Shown: positions 11,874-20,522 of the stretch, piece after piece
Layout: every line of letters begins with the position of its first letter
How positions within the stretch are numbered: position 1 is the stretch's first letter
Origin: Janibacter melonis
GTDB taxonomy: Bacteria > Actinomycetota > Actinomycetes > Actinomycetales > Dermatophilaceae
NCBI RefSeq assembly: GCF_020567375.1
Contig: NZ_JAJBZM010000001.1
Location: forward strand, 851,935 to 915,934
DNA: 64,000 nt
Direction: 5' to 3'
The notes under the pieces: model-generated
Told to the model about the DNA's origin: nothing
Database searches by the model: none
Seen by the model: the letters and a program-made list of their open reading frames with translations, nothing else
Translations under genes and position numbers: made by a program

Positions 11874-12605
11874 ATGGACCTGCCCCAGCTGCTCACCCTC
11901 GCCGTGCTCGCCCTCGTCGACTCGACGAGCTTCGGCACCCTGCTCATCCCGCTGTGGTTCATGCTCGCGCCGGGCCGGGTGCGCCCTGGCCGGGTGCTCG
12001 TCTTCCTCGGCACGGTCGCGGGCTTCTACTGGGTCCTCGGGGTGGCGCTGGCGACCGGGCTGCTCACCGTGGCCGGCGACCTCGGGCAGTGGCTCTCGAC
12101 GACGACCGGCACCCGCGTCCAGGTGGCCGTCGGCGTGCTGCTGCTCGCGACCGGCGTCCTCATGCCGACGAGGAAGAAGGGCGACGGGGGCGGCGCGACG
12201 AGCCGGCGGGTGCACCGCTGGCGCGACCGGGCGATGGGTGTCGACGGGCAGCGCGGTGGCACCGGGGCCCTCGTCGGTCTGGCCGTCGCCGCGGCGGCGA
12301 TCGAGGCGGCGTCGATGATCCCCTACCTCGCCGGTATCGGGATCGTCACGAGCGCTCCCGTCGGTGCGGCCGAGCGGGCGCTCGTGCTCGCCGGGTACTG
12401 CGTCGTCATGGTGCTGCCGGCGCTGCTCCTGCTCGGTCTGCGGCTGGGTCTCGGGCGACGTCTCGAGCCGGTGCTGCGGCGGGTGGCCGCGTGGATGGAG
12501 CGCACATCCGGCGAGACCGTGGCCTGGGTGCTCGCGATCGTCGGGCTGCTGATCCTGAGCAACGCGGGCGACGCGGGGCTCCCCGGGTGGATGCCCTTCG
12601 GCTAG
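11874..12605 (+). CDS. GAP (Sap-like) family membrane protein
   Basis: 243 aa with about six hydrophobic segments. Family features are the opening LALVDSTSFGTLLIPLWFML, the mid-protein basic loop and GLAVAAAAIEAASMIPYLAGIGI. The GAP family was named after the mycobacterial sulfolipid-1-addressing protein and is related in fold to LysE/DsbD-type transporters. Its substrate is unknown. ATG 11874 (MDLPQLL) is preferred over a GTG 9 bases upstream. The stop codon overlaps that of the convergent gene (CTAG, 12602-12605). Confidence 0.75.
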   Translation: MDLPQLLTLAVLALVDSTSFGTLLIPLWFMLAPGRVRPGRVLVFLGTVAGFYWVLGVALATGLLTVAGDLGQWLSTTTGTRVQVAVGVLLLATGVLMPTRKKGDGGGATSRRVHRWRDRAMGVDGQRGGTGALVGLAVAAAAIEAASMIPYLAGIGIVTSAPVGAAERALVLAGYCVVMVLPALLLLGLRLGLGRRLEPVLRRVAAWMERTSGETVAWVLAIVGLLILSNAGDAGLPGWMPFG

Positions 12606-13072
12606 CGCCGGCGGCGTCGCTCGTTCCACATGACGACGGCCGTGAGGATCGAGCTCGCGAGGAGGGCGGCCTTGGGCAGCTGGGTCCACAGCGACCACGT
12701 CGAGTAGTCGTAGCCCCGGCGACCGGGTGCGACCCAGAGCTCGCGCCGGTCACCGGTCTCGACGCGGCCGTCCCCGCGGCAGGCGACCCACCAGCCCGTG
12801 CGGGTCCGGCCGTCGTCGTCGGTCCACCTGACGTCCACGCGGTCACCGACGTCGTTCTTCGCGCACCGGTCGGTGTTCGCCGTGACGTGGGTGACCATCA
12901 CCTCGCGCCGGTCGGTGAGACCGAGCGCGTGGTGCCGCCAGTCCCCCATGAAGACCATCATCCCGAGCGCGACGACGACGAAGAGCCCGAGCATCCACCG
13001 GGTCATCTGCCACCACGTGCGCCAGAGGCGCCGGGCGAAGGGGGGTCGCCCCGGGGAGCCGGTCTGCGTCAC
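12602..13072 (-). CDS. Hypothetical membrane protein
   Basis: 156 aa, not recognised. A membrane helix near residues 25-43 (WMLGLFVVVALGMMVFMGD) and another near the C-terminus (AALLASSILTAVVMW) enclose an extracytoplasmic region with a single Cys pair (DRCAKND and WVACRGDG) that could form a disulfide. It ends in a run of Arg. The GTG start at 13072 overlaps the stop of the MetE-like gene (GTGA), so it is probably the second gene of that operon. Confidence 0.7.
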   Translation of the reverse strand: MTQTGSPGRPPFARRLWRTWWQMTRWMLGLFVVVALGMMVFMGDWRHHALGLTDRREVMVTHVTANTDRCAKNDVGDRVDVRWTDDDGRTRTGWWVACRGDGRVETGDRRELWVAPGRRGYDYSTWSLWTQLPKAALLASSILTAVVMWNERRRRR

Positions 13073-14100
13073 CGGCCGCTCTCGGCCAGGGCCTCGGCGA
13101 GGTCCTTCGCGGTGCGCAGGGTCGCGACGGCGGACGCCGGGGTGGCCCCGGCCAGACCGCACGTCGGGGTGACGACGACGTCGGCGAGGCTCGCCGTCGT
13201 CAGACCGATCCGCCCCCAGGCCCCGGTGAGCCGGTCGTGGGCGCTGCGCCAGTCGGCGCCGACCCGCACCGCTCCTGCCCACAGGTGCGCTCCCCCTTCG
13301 ACGGCCGCGGCGAGCTGCTCCCAGCGCGAGCCGTCGAGGAGGGTCGTGTCGAGCGAGAGCCCGTCGGCACCGGCCTCGTGAAGGAGCGCGACGGGGACCT
13401 CTGCGGCGCAGCAGTGGACGACGGCGCGGTGGTCGCCGGCGGCGTCGAGGACGACGCGAAGGGAGTCGCGCACCTCCGAGCGGTCGACGGCACGCAGCCG
13501 CCCGTACCCGGACTGCGTCGGCAGACGTCCCTCGAGCACGGCGGGCACCGCGGGCTCGTCGACCTGGACGACGAGGTCTGCGCCGGGGACGAGGCGGGCG
13601 ACCTCGGCGACGTGCGTGCGCAGGCCCTCGGCGAGCGAGTCGGTGAGGTCGCGACGTGCGCCGTGGTCGCTGACGACCCGCTCGCCACGGGTGAGCTCGA
13701 GGGTGGCGGCGAGGGTCCATGGACCGCTGACCTGGAGCTTGAGCGGGCCCTGCCAGCCGTCGTAGGCCTCGGCGAGCTCGTCGAGGTCGTGGCGCAGGTG
13801 GGCCGCGGCCCGGCCCTCGTCGCGGCCGGGGCGGTCGACGAGCCGCCAGCCGAAGGGCTGGGTCTCGACGTGCAGGCCCTCGAGGAGCGATGCCGCGCGG
13901 CCGACCATGTCGGCCCCGACCCCGCGGCCGGGGAGCTCGGGCAGGTGGGGCACGCCGTCGCCGAGGAGGTCGCGCACGGCCCGGACGGCCTCGCGGGGGC
14001 TCTCGCCCGGCCAGCTGCCGACGCCGCTCACCCGGGTCGTCATGGGCAGGTCGGGGCTCGTCGAGGTCACGCCGGGCATCATCGCACCGGCGTCGCTCAC
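13069..14100 (-). CDS. MetE C-terminal-like (cobalamin-independent methionine synthase family) protein
   Basis: About 343 aa, the size of the stand-alone C-terminal catalytic barrel rather than full MetE (about 750). Barrel signatures are GVGSWPG near the start, LKLQVSGPWTLAATLEL, VVQVDEPAVPAVLEG, AVVHCCAAEVPVALL (HxC zinc ligands) and VVVTPTCGLAG (second Cys). These match the zinc-thiol-activating residues of MetE, so methyl transfer to a thiol is likely. The methyl donor is uncertain, since the folate-binding N-terminal half is absent. The start is uncertain: GTG 14100 overlaps the DUF1905 stop as GTGA and continues VSDAGAMMPG; ATG 14082 or 14043 are alternatives. Confidence 0.75.
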   Translation of the reverse strand: MSDAGAMMPGVTSTSPDLPMTTRVSGVGSWPGESPREAVRAVRDLLGDGVPHLPELPGRGVGADMVGRAASLLEGLHVETQPFGWRLVDRPGRDEGRAAAHLRHDLDELAEAYDGWQGPLKLQVSGPWTLAATLELTRGERVVSDHGARRDLTDSLAEGLRTHVAEVARLVPGADLVVQVDEPAVPAVLEGRLPTQSGYGRLRAVDRSEVRDSLRVVLDAAGDHRAVVHCCAAEVPVALLHEAGADGLSLDTTLLDGSRWEQLAAAVEGGAHLWAGAVRVGADWRSAHDRLTGAWGRIGLTTASLADVVVTPTCGLAGATPASAVATLRTAKDLAEALAESGR

Positions 14101-14372
14101 AGGGTGAGCCGCAGCCGCACGGTGTCGCCGACGCCCACCCCCTCGGCGCGCTGGACCGCGACCTTGATGGGCACGTAGTAGCCGCCCTCGCGGGGGAAGA
14201 GCGAGGTGGTGAAGTCGGTGGCCCCCACCCGGCCCGACACCGGGATGCACCCCCAGCCGTAGGTGAGGTCTCGCGCGACATCGGCCACCTCCTGCGCCTG
14301 CGCGGCCGGCATCACCGCGAAGACGTAGGGCGCCGGCCCCCGCCACTCGACGACCTCCGCCTCGAAGTCCAT
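14097..14372 (-). CDS. DUF1905 domain protein
   Basis: 91 aa, a single DUF1905 domain: MDFEAEVVEWRGPAPYVFAV at the start, then GWGCIPVSGRVGATDFTTSLFPREGGYYVPIKVAVQRAEG and the ending VGDTVRLRLTL. The domain is a small beta barrel of unknown function common in actinobacteria. It is first in a three-gene chain (DUF1905, MetE-like, membrane protein) linked by GTGA overlaps. Confidence 0.82.
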   Translation of the reverse strand: MDFEAEVVEWRGPAPYVFAVMPAAQAQEVADVARDLTYGWGCIPVSGRVGATDFTTSLFPREGGYYVPIKVAVQRAEGVGVGDTVRLRLTL

Positions 14373-14682
14373 GTCCACCCCGCCATCGTGGCACCACCCC
14401 CCGTCAGCCTTGTGAAGGCTGATGGTCGAGGGGGGAGGGCCGCTTGGTGGTTGAGGTGCGAGGGCCGCCAGGCCCGAGCCTCGAGACCACGGGGCCGTCG
14501 GTGGTCGAGGTGCGAGGGCCGCCAGGCCCGAGCCTCGAGGCCACCCGACAGCTGGAGGTCGAGGTGACGCGCCATCGGCGGTCGAGGCGCGAGGGCCGCC
14601 AGGCCCGGAGCCTCGAAACCCTTGCTGACCGTTCACCGACAAAGACCTGGCCTGTCGAACACCTGTTCGATAGCATGGGGTC
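14373..14682. repeat. Non-coding region with three copies of an interspersed palindromic repeat
   Basis: Three units, at about 14446-14490, 14501-14544 and 14580-14620, share the pattern GGTCGAGGTGCGAGGGCC, then GCCAGGCCCGAGCC, then TCGAGACC. The ends of each unit are inverted (GGTCGAGG / CCTCGAGACC) and the core has its own GGGCC/GGCCC dyad. A related form with a different core occurs at 27666-27753. I see no gene in this stretch. It ends with the promoter of the DUF222-HNH gene. Confidence 0.8.
14655..14676 (+). promoter_or_regulatory. LexA-type SOS box and leaderless promoter of the DUF222-HNH gene
   Basis: TCGAACACCTGTTCGA at 14655-14670 is a perfect palindrome in both half-sites (TCGAAC-N4-GTTCGA), identical to the SOS box consensus of mycobacteria and related actinobacteria. 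It directly abuts TAGCAT (14671-14676), which is 6 bases before ATG 14683. A bound LexA would cover the -35 and spacer. Confidence 0.85.
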
Positions 14683-16116
14683 ATGGCGACGATGCCGCAG
14701 CTCCTGGACCCGGGCACCCCGGGCCAGAGCCGCGTGCCAGCCCTCCTCGACCAGGCCCACGCCGTCATCGACAGCCTCCAGGACGCGATCGCCGCCGACC
14801 AGCGCACCGCCGGGCGGGCGCTGCGCGCCGACCTCGTCGAGGTCGAACGCCTGGCCCGACGGGTCGAGGCCGCACGGCTGCGCCTCGTCGCCCGCGCGGA
14901 CTCCGTGCGGGTCGCCGAGCGCACCGGGCACACCGACACCGGAGCCTGGGTCGCGCAGAGCACCAATGGCGACCGTCGTCCCGCCTCACGCGACGTCCGA
15001 CTCGCCACTGCACTCACCGCACCCAGCACCATCGAGCCCCCATCGCAAGGCGACTCCCCCGGCCTGACCCTCGTCGGCGCCGACCCCACCACCACGCCAC
15101 CCGCACAGCCGCAGGCTGAGCTCGCGCAGACCGCCGCTGCCCTCGACGACGGGCGGATCAGCGCCGACCACGCCCGGGTCATCACCGGTGCGATGGCCGA
15201 CCTGCCCGACACCCTCACCCAGGAGCAGCGCCGCACCTGCGAGGCCGAGCTCCTCCTCCTCGCGGTCAACCGCGCCCCAGCCAAGCTACGGATCGCCGCC
15301 AGGCGCGTCCTCGCAGCCGTCGAACCCGACGAGGACGTCGTCGACGCCCACGAGGACGAAATCCTTGCCGCGCAAGAGGCGCACGCCCGCGACGAGTCGG
15401 CCTTCTGGATCCGCGACAACCACGACGGCACCATGACCGGGCACTTCACCGTCCCCTGGGCCGCCGGTGCAATCCTTGGCAAGGTCATCGACGCGATGAC
15501 CGCACCCCGACGACGCACCCAGCCCGGCTCGGACACCGTGATCACCGAGCCCAGCGACCTCGTCCGCCTCACCGGCGACACCCGCGTCGACGAGCTCGAC
15601 TGGCAGCACCGCCGCGGCCTGGCCTTCGCCGACCTCCTCACCCGCATCCCCACCGACCACCTCTCCCGCAAGGTCGCCGCCACCCTCCTGGTCACCACCC
15701 GCCTCGACGACCTCACCGGAGACCTGCGCCGAGCCGGGAGCACCGACGCCGGCGACCACCTCGACACCGGCACCATCCGCCGCATGGCCTGCGCCGCCGG
15801 GATCATCCCCGTCGTCCTCGGCGGACCCTCACAGCCCCTCGACCTCGCCCGACAGAAGCGCCTCTTCACCGAAGCCCAAGCCCTCGCCCTGTCCCTGCGC
15901 TACGACACCTGCGCCGCCCAAGGATGCGAACGCCCCTTCGCCTGGACCGAGATCCACCACCTCCACGCCTGGCGCGACGGCGGTCTCACCGACCTGCTCA
16001 ACGCCATCCCCCTGTGCGGCTACCACCACCGCATGATCGACGGACCCGACTGGCAGCACACCACCCACCGCGCACCCGACGACACCGCGACGATCCACTT
16101 CCACCGGCGCACGTAG
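14683..16116 (+). CDS. DUF222 / 13E12-family protein with HNH nuclease domain
   Basis: 477 aa. An N-terminal helical DUF222 region (LLDQAHAVIDSLQDAI onward; TAAALDDGRISADHARVI typical of the family) is followed by a C-terminal HNH motif: CAAQGCERPFAWTEIHHLHAWRDGGLTDLLNAIPLCGYHHRMI, with two zinc-type cysteines, the HH pair, Asn and a final HH. This is the 13E12 repeat family, multicopy in mycobacteria and several actinobacteria. The catalytic residues look intact. It is the only plus-strand gene between 12.6 and 25.4 kb, sits behind a perfect SOS box and is preceded by three repeats. It is probably induced by DNA damage. Its biological target is not known. Confidence 0.9.
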   Translation: MATMPQLLDPGTPGQSRVPALLDQAHAVIDSLQDAIAADQRTAGRALRADLVEVERLARRVEAARLRLVARADSVRVAERTGHTDTGAWVAQSTNGDRRPASRDVRLATALTAPSTIEPPSQGDSPGLTLVGADPTTTPPAQPQAELAQTAAALDDGRISADHARVITGAMADLPDTLTQEQRRTCEAELLLLAVNRAPAKLRIAARRVLAAVEPDEDVVDAHEDEILAAQEAHARDESAFWIRDNHDGTMTGHFTVPWAAGAILGKVIDAMTAPRRRTQPGSDTVITEPSDLVRLTGDTRVDELDWQHRRGLAFADLLTRIPTDHLSRKVAATLLVTTRLDDLTGDLRRAGSTDAGDHLDTGTIRRMACAAGIIPVVLGGPSQPLDLARQKRLFTEAQALALSLRYDTCAAQGCERPFAWTEIHHLHAWRDGGLTDLLNAIPLCGYHHRMIDGPDWQHTTHRAPDDTATIHFHRRT

Positions 16117-16168
16117 AAGGACGCACGCGGTGATGACGCGGCGGCGGTCCCGGAGGGGGTGTGCGCGG

Positions 16169-17290
16169 TCAGCGGGCGGTGGACGCGATGGTCGCCGAGC
16201 CGACGACACGAGTGCCCTCGTAGAGCACGACCGACTGGCCCGGCGCGATGCCGCGCACGGCCTCGTCGAGGTCCACGACGAGGCGAGGGCCAGAGCCGTC
16301 TCCGTCCTCAAGGCGAGGGCCGGAGCCGTCTCCGCCCTCGAGGCGGGCGCGGGCCGGGATCTCCTCGCCGTGGGCGCGCAGCTGCGCACCCACGCGCACC
16401 TCGCCGGTCGGCGCGGGACCGCACCAGCGCGGCTGGGTGCCGATGACCTGGCGCACGCCGAGCAGGTCGGAGGTGCCGATGAAGACGCGGTTGCTCGAGG
16501 CGTCGACCCGGGTGACGAAGCGCGGCTCGCCGTCGAGGCTGCTGCGCTCGAGGCCGAGCCCCCGTCGCTGACCGACGGTGAAGCCGTAGGCGCCTGTGTG
16601 GGCGCCGACGACCTCGCCCGAGCGCTCGTCGACGACCTCGCCGGGCCGCTCCCCGAGCCGGCCCGCGAGCCAGCCGCGGGTGTCGCCGTCGCTGATGAAG
16701 CAGATGTCGTGGCTGTCGGGCTTGCGGGCGACGGAGAAGCCTCGCTCCTGCGCCTCCTCGCGCACCTGCGGCTTCGTCGAGCGCCCGAGCGGGAAGAAGG
16801 AGCGGGCCAGCTGCTCGGCGTCGAGGACCCCGAGGACGTAGCTCTGGTCCTTGGCCGGGTCGACGGCGCGGTGCAGCTCGCGCCCCGCCGGACCCTGCTC
16901 GACCTGCGCGTAGTGCCCCGTCGCGACGGCGTCGAAGCCGAGGGCGAGCGCCTTGTCGAGGAGCGCGGCGAACTTGATCTTCTCGTTGCACCGCAGGCAG
17001 GGGTTGGGCGTGCGCCCGGCCTCGTACTCGGCGACGAAGTCGTCCATGACGTCGCGCTGGAAGGCCCCGGCCATGTCCCACACGTAGAAGGGGATGCCGA
17101 GCCGGTCGGCCACCCGGCGGGCGTCGCCGGAGTCCTCGATCGTGCAGCACCCGCGCGCGCCCTCGCGCAGCGTCGCGGCGCTGCGCGACAGGGCGAGGTG
17201 CACGCCGACGACGTCGTGGCCCTCGTCGAGCATCCGGGCGGCGGCGACGGCGGAGTCCACCCCACCGCTCATGGCGGCGACGACACGCAT
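16169..17290 (-). CDS. mnmA: tRNA 2-thiouridylase MnmA
   Basis: 373 aa. It adds sulfur to U34 of Lys, Glu and Gln tRNAs. The PP-loop SGGVDS is at residues 8-13; catalytic cysteines are Cys98 ([10 protein letters not shown]) and Cys197 ([11 protein letters not shown]). Other family blocks are TGHYA and [11 protein letters not shown]. Near the C-terminus a 10-residue segment, [10 protein letters not shown], is tandemly duplicated (30 bp twice), which is not a normal family feature. ATG 17290 lies 5 bases after the cysteine desulfurase stop; that enzyme would supply the sulfur. Confidence 0.95.
   Translation of the reverse strand: MRVVAAMSGGVDSAVAAARMLDEGHDVVGVHLALSRSAATLREGARGCCTIEDSGDARRVADRLGIPFYVWDMAGAFQRDVMDDFVAEYEAGRTPNPCLRCNEKIKFAALLDKALALGFDAVATGHYAQVEQGPAGRELHRAVDPAKDQSYVLGVLDAEQLARSFFPLGRSTKPQVREEAQERGFSVARKPDSHDICFISDGDTRGWLAGRLGERPGEVVDERSGEVVGAHTGAYGFTVGQRRGLGLERSSLDGEPRFVTRVDASSNRVFIGTSDLLGVRQVIGTQPRWCGPAPTGEVRVGAQLRAHGEEIPARARLEGGDGSGPRLEDGDGSGPRLVVDLDEAVRGIAPGQSVVLYEGTRVVGSATIASTAR
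16281..16340. repeat. 30-bp in-frame tandem duplication in mnmA
   Basis: Copies at 16281-16310 and 16311-16340 differ at three positions. They encode two adjacent 10-residue blocks ([10 protein letters not shown]-like), rich in Gly, Asp and Ser, in the C-terminal beta-barrel region. Confidence 0.85.
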
Positions 17291-17295
17291 GGCGA

Positions 17296-18480
17296 TCAGG
17301 CAGCGCCGCTGGCGCGGCGGGCACGGTCGACGGCGTCGGGCAGCGCGGAGAGCGCGGCGTCGACGTCGGCCTCGGTCGAGGTCCACCCGAGCGAAACGCG
17401 CAGCGAGCCGCGGGTCTCCTCCTCGCTGCGGCCCATCGCGAGCAGCACGTGGCTGGGCTGCGGCACGCCGGCCTGGCAGGCCGAGCCGGTCGAGACCTCG
17501 ACACCGGCGGCGTCGAGCAGGTACAGCAACGAGTCGCCGTCGCAGCCGGGGATGGTGATGTGGGCGTTGCCGGGCAGACGACGGGTGACGTCGCCGAGCT
17601 CCCAGCAGCCGGAGACGCGGATGCTCGGGTCGATCTCGCGGGCGCGGGTGAGGAAGCGGTCGCGCAGCGCGGCGACCCGGGCGGCCTCGGTCTCGATCTC
17701 GCCGACCGCCTCGGTGAGGGCAGCGGCGAGGCCGGCGATGCCCGCGACGGCGACCGTGCCGCTGCGCAGCGAGCGCTCCTGGCCCCCGCCGTGGCTCGTC
17801 GGGACGAGCCGGGCGTCGCGCCGGGCGAGCAGCACGCCCACCCCGGTCGGCCCGCCGAACTTGTGCCCGCTCACGGCGAGCGTGTCCGCCTCGACCGCGG
17901 CGAAGTCGACGGGCAGGTGGCCCGCGACCTGCACCGCGTCGGTGTGGAAGGGGATGGCGTGCTCGTGGCACAGCCGTGCGATCGCGGCGACGTCCTGGAC
18001 GGTGCCGACCTCGTTGTTGGCCCACATGACGCTGACGACGGCGACAGAGGCCGGGTCCTCCTCGACGGCGGCGCGCACGGCGTCGACCTCGATCGTGCCG
18101 CACTCCCCCGGCTCGACGAAGGTCAGCCGCGCCCCGGAGGTGTCGGCGAGGTGGGTCGCCGCGTCGAGCACCGCGTGGTGCTCCATCCCGGACAGCACGA
18201 CGCGGTCGCGGGCGGGGTCGGCCTGGCGCGCGGCGAGGTAGGAGCCGAGCAGGGCGATGTTGTCGGACTCGGTGCCGCCGGAGGTGAAGATCACCTCGGA
18301 CGGACGGGCACCGAGGGCGTCGGCGACCGCCTCGCGCGACTCCTCGAGGACGCGCCGGGCCGCGCGGCCGGCGGAGTGCAGGCTCGAGGGGTTGCCGACG
18401 CGAGCCATCTGCGCGAGGACGGCGTCCCGGGCGACCGGGCGGATCGGGGTGGTCGCCGCGTGGTCGAGGTAGGTGCTCAT
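17296..18480 (-). CDS. Cysteine desulfurase (NifS/IscS class)
   Basis: 394 aa, PLP-dependent. It releases sulfur from cysteine for tRNA thiolation and Fe-S assembly. PLP Lys207 is in [10 protein letters not shown], catalytic Cys335 is in [21 protein letters not shown], and the PLP-binding GGTESDN and MEHHAVL blocks are present. The spacing around the Cys fits the IscS/NifS (group I) loop. ATG 18480 gives [12 protein letters not shown], with TAGACT 8 bases upstream. It forms an operon with mnmA. Confidence 0.95.
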   Translation of the reverse strand: MSTYLDHAATTPIRPVARDAVLAQMARVGNPSSLHSAGRAARRVLEESREAVADALGARPSEVIFTSGGTESDNIALLGSYLAARQADPARDRVVLSGMEHHAVLDAATHLADTSGARLTFVEPGECGTIEVDAVRAAVEEDPASVAVVSVMWANNEVGTVQDVAAIARLCHEHAIPFHTDAVQVAGHLPVDFAAVEADTLAVSGHKFGGPTGVGVLLARRDARLVPTSHGGGQERSLRSGTVAVAGIAGLAAALTEAVGEIETEAARVAALRDRFLTRAREIDPSIRVSGCWELGDVTRRLPGNAHITIPGCDGDSLLYLLDAAGVEVSTGSACQAGVPQPSHVLLAMGRSEEETRGSLRVSLGWTSTEADVDAALSALPDAVDRARRASGAA

Positions 18481-18488
18481 CGCCGTCG

Positions 18489-18494
18489 AGTCTA
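18489..18494 (-). promoter_or_regulatory. Leaderless-type -10 of the cysteine desulfurase-mnmA operon
   Basis: TAGACT on the minus strand, 8 bases before ATG 18480; no ribosome binding site between. The same hexamer is used by gatC. Confidence 0.5.
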
Positions 18495-18556
18495 GGCCGC
18501 CCACCTGTGGGGGCGGCCCGCCCGTCCTGCCGGGTCGGATCCCCCTTCGCCCTCGG

Positions 18557-19375
18557 TCAGGCGGCGATAACGCCGGTGCCCAGGAGGACGAAGAGGACGA
18601 GGGCGAGCCCGATCCGGTAGATGACGAAGGGGCGGAAGGTGTGGGTGGAGATGTAGCGCAGCAGCCAGGCGATGACCGCGTAGCCGATGACGAAGGAGAT
18701 GACCGTCGCGACGGCGATCGGGCCCCACGCCGGCTCGACCGGCTCGTCCGCGATGTCGAAGAGCTGCTGGAAGCCCGAGAGCAGCACCGCGGGGATCGCG
18801 AGGAGGAAGGAGTAGCGGGCGGCGGCCTCACGGGTGTAGCCCATGAAGAGACCACCGGCGATCGTGCCGCCCGAGCGCGAGACGCCCGGGACGAGCGCCA
18901 GCGCCTGCCACAGGCCGTAGTACAGGCCGTGCCGGACGGTCAGCTGCTCGAGCTGGCGGTCCTGCTTCGCCCGGCGGTCGGCGACGTCGATGACGAGCGC
19001 GAAGACGAGCAGCATCGTCGCGGTGATCCACAGGTTGCGCGCCGGACCGGTGATGACGTCCTTGAGCGCGATGCCGAGCAGGCCGATGGGGATCGAGCCG
19101 AGGATGACCATCCACCCCAGGCGCGCCTGCGGGTCGCTGTGCGGGAGCTTGCCCGCGACGGCGAGGCACCACGACCGGATGATCCCGGCGATATCCTTGC
19201 GGAAGTAGACGAGGACCGCCGCTTCCGTGCCGAGCTGGGTGATCGCCGTGAAGGCCGAGCCCGGGTCCTCGCCGAAGAAGCGCCCGACGATCGACTGGTG
19301 CGCGCTCGAGCTGATGGGCAGGAACTCGGTGAGCCCCTGCACGACGCCGAGGACGATCGCCTGCAGCCAGTCCAT
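18557..19375 (-). CDS. uppP: Undecaprenyl-diphosphatase UppP (BacA)
   Basis: 272 aa integral membrane phosphatase that recycles undecaprenyl diphosphate for peptidoglycan synthesis. Family motifs: QGLTEFLPISSSAH near residues 14-27 and GVSRSGGTIAGGLFMG near residue 165, the two halves of the active site, plus about eight hydrophobic segments. ATG 19375 has an AGGAG ribosome binding site 8 bases upstream. Confidence 0.95.
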   Translation of the reverse strand: MDWLQAIVLGVVQGLTEFLPISSSAHQSIVGRFFGEDPGSAFTAITQLGTEAAVLVYFRKDIAGIIRSWCLAVAGKLPHSDPQARLGWMVILGSIPIGLLGIALKDVITGPARNLWITATMLLVFALVIDVADRRAKQDRQLEQLTVRHGLYYGLWQALALVPGVSRSGGTIAGGLFMGYTREAAARYSFLLAIPAVLLSGFQQLFDIADEPVEPAWGPIAVATVISFVIGYAVIAWLLRYISTHTFRPFVIYRIGLALVLFVLLGTGVIAA

Positions 19376-19480
19376 GTGTGGTGCTCCTGTGGGGTGGGGG
19401 TGGGTCGAGGAGGATCATGCCCTGCCGGACGTGCGAGACCCCGGGCGGGTGGTCCCGCCCGGGGTCGTGCGGGGGCTGGG

Positions 19481-20350
19481 TCAGCCCACCGAGATGTGCA
19501 CGTGGTCGAAGTGGTTCTGGGTCGGGTCGCCCCGGTCCTCCATCGGCTTCCACGAGCCGCCGGGCATCCAGATCCGCTGCTTCCAGATGACGTACTTCAC
19601 GTTGAGCTCGCTCGCGTGCTGCTGCACGAAGGCCGCCACGGCGTCGCCGTCGGCCGAGCCGCACATGACGTCGACAGCGTTGCCGGTGCCGTGGTCGCCG
19701 GGGTCGCCGGCGCGGTAGCCGCCGATGTTCGTCAGGTGGGGGTACTGCGAGCGGACCGCGGAGTAGACCGCCTGGGCGTTCGGGCCGAGGCCGACGGCCT
19801 GGGCCTGCGCGAGGTAGCTCGTCGTGTCGAGGCCACCGGCGGGCGCGGGGGCCTGCGTCGTCTCCTCGGGCGTCGCCTCGGGCTCGGGAGCCTCCTGCTC
19901 CTGCGGCTCGGGCTGTGCCTCCTCGGTCTGCTCGACCGGCTCCGGGGTCTCCTGCTCGACCACGGGCGCGGGCTCCGGCTTCGGGACCGGCTTGGGCTCG
20001 GGCTTCTTCACCGCGCCCACGTCGAGGTCGCCGGCCGACATCGCGCTCTGCAGCACGGGGGCGGGCAGGTCGGTCGGGACGGCGAGGGCGACGCGCGCGG
20101 TGCTGCGCTGCGCGGCGTCGTCACCGCGGCCCTCGAGCATCGAGCTGGCCCGCGAGGACGCGGAGGCGTCGGGGGTGGGCTCGGCGGAGGCCGCACCGGT
20201 CGCGGTCGGCGCGGCGACGAGGGCGGAGGCGCCGACGACGAGGCCGACGCAGGCGGCGGACTTCAGGGCCGCGCCGCGGGGCAGCGTGCGCGAGAGGGAG
20301 CGCCGGGCAGGGGCACCGTGACGCGCCGCGTGCTTGGGAGGCTGGGTCAC
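19481..20350 (-). CDS. Secreted protein with ARB_07466-like C-terminal domain
   Basis: 289 aa. A basic N-terminus and hydrophobic stretch (AACVGLVVGASALVAA) make a long signal peptide of about 50-55 residues. Next is a Pro/Glu-rich linker (about 115-175), then a globular C-terminal domain with NIGGYRAGDPGDHGTGNAVDVM and QNHFDHVHISVG. The H..D and HVH residues resemble the zinc-binding frame of peptidase M15-like domains (ARB_07466), so a role at the cell wall is likely; cleavage activity is inference. The GTG start at 20350 has no nearby Shine-Dalgarno; GAAGG lies about 11-15 bases upstream. Confidence 0.75.
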   Translation of the reverse strand: MTQPPKHAARHGAPARRSLSRTLPRGAALKSAACVGLVVGASALVAAPTATGAASAEPTPDASASSRASSMLEGRGDDAAQRSTARVALAVPTDLPAPVLQSAMSAGDLDVGAVKKPEPKPVPKPEPAPVVEQETPEPVEQTEEAQPEPQEQEAPEPEATPEETTQAPAPAGGLDTTSYLAQAQAVGLGPNAQAVYSAVRSQYPHLTNIGGYRAGDPGDHGTGNAVDVMCGSADGDAVAAFVQQHASELNVKYVIWKQRIWMPGGSWKPMEDRGDPTQNHFDHVHISVG

Positions 20351-20384
20351 AGGGGGCAGACCTTCGCTTCGGGGGCAGAGCAGA

Positions 20385-20453
20385 CCCGGCTCTGGCGAGC
20401 CGGGGTACCACCACAGTAGCGAGACCCGGGCGTGAAGTCACATTTCGATAACG
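20385..20453 (-). promoter_or_regulatory. Promoter, MtrA-like repeats and leader hairpin of the secreted-protein gene
   Basis: On the minus strand: -35 TGTGAC (20437-20442) and -10 TACTGT (20413-20418), 18-bp spacer. The plus-strand repeats GTCACA (20437) and ATAACG (20448) are 11 bp apart, overlapping the -35. The leader contains a perfect 8-bp hairpin, CCCGGCTC/GAGCCGGG (20385-20404). Confidence 0.5.
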
Positions 20454-20522
20454 CGCCGCGACGCACGTCGCCCCCCGGCCGGTCGGCCGGGGGGCGAGCT
20501 GCGCGTGCAGGCGAAGGGGGCG

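Noticed and set aside
14446-14620. CRISPR-like array
   Set aside because: Only three units, unequal spacing, no unique spacers of constant length and no cas genes nearby; the units are themselves palindromic interspersed repeats.
14640-16130. Prophage or integron attachment at the DUF222-HNH gene
   Set aside because: 13E12 genes are phage attachment sites in mycobacteria, but there is no integrase, no direct repeat flanking the gene and no tRNA here.
20351-20460. c-di-AMP (ydaO) riboswitch before the secreted-protein gene
   Set aside because: Such switches often precede actinobacterial cell-wall hydrolase genes, but the leader is only about 60 nt with one hairpin and lacks the conserved ydaO blocks as far as I can see.
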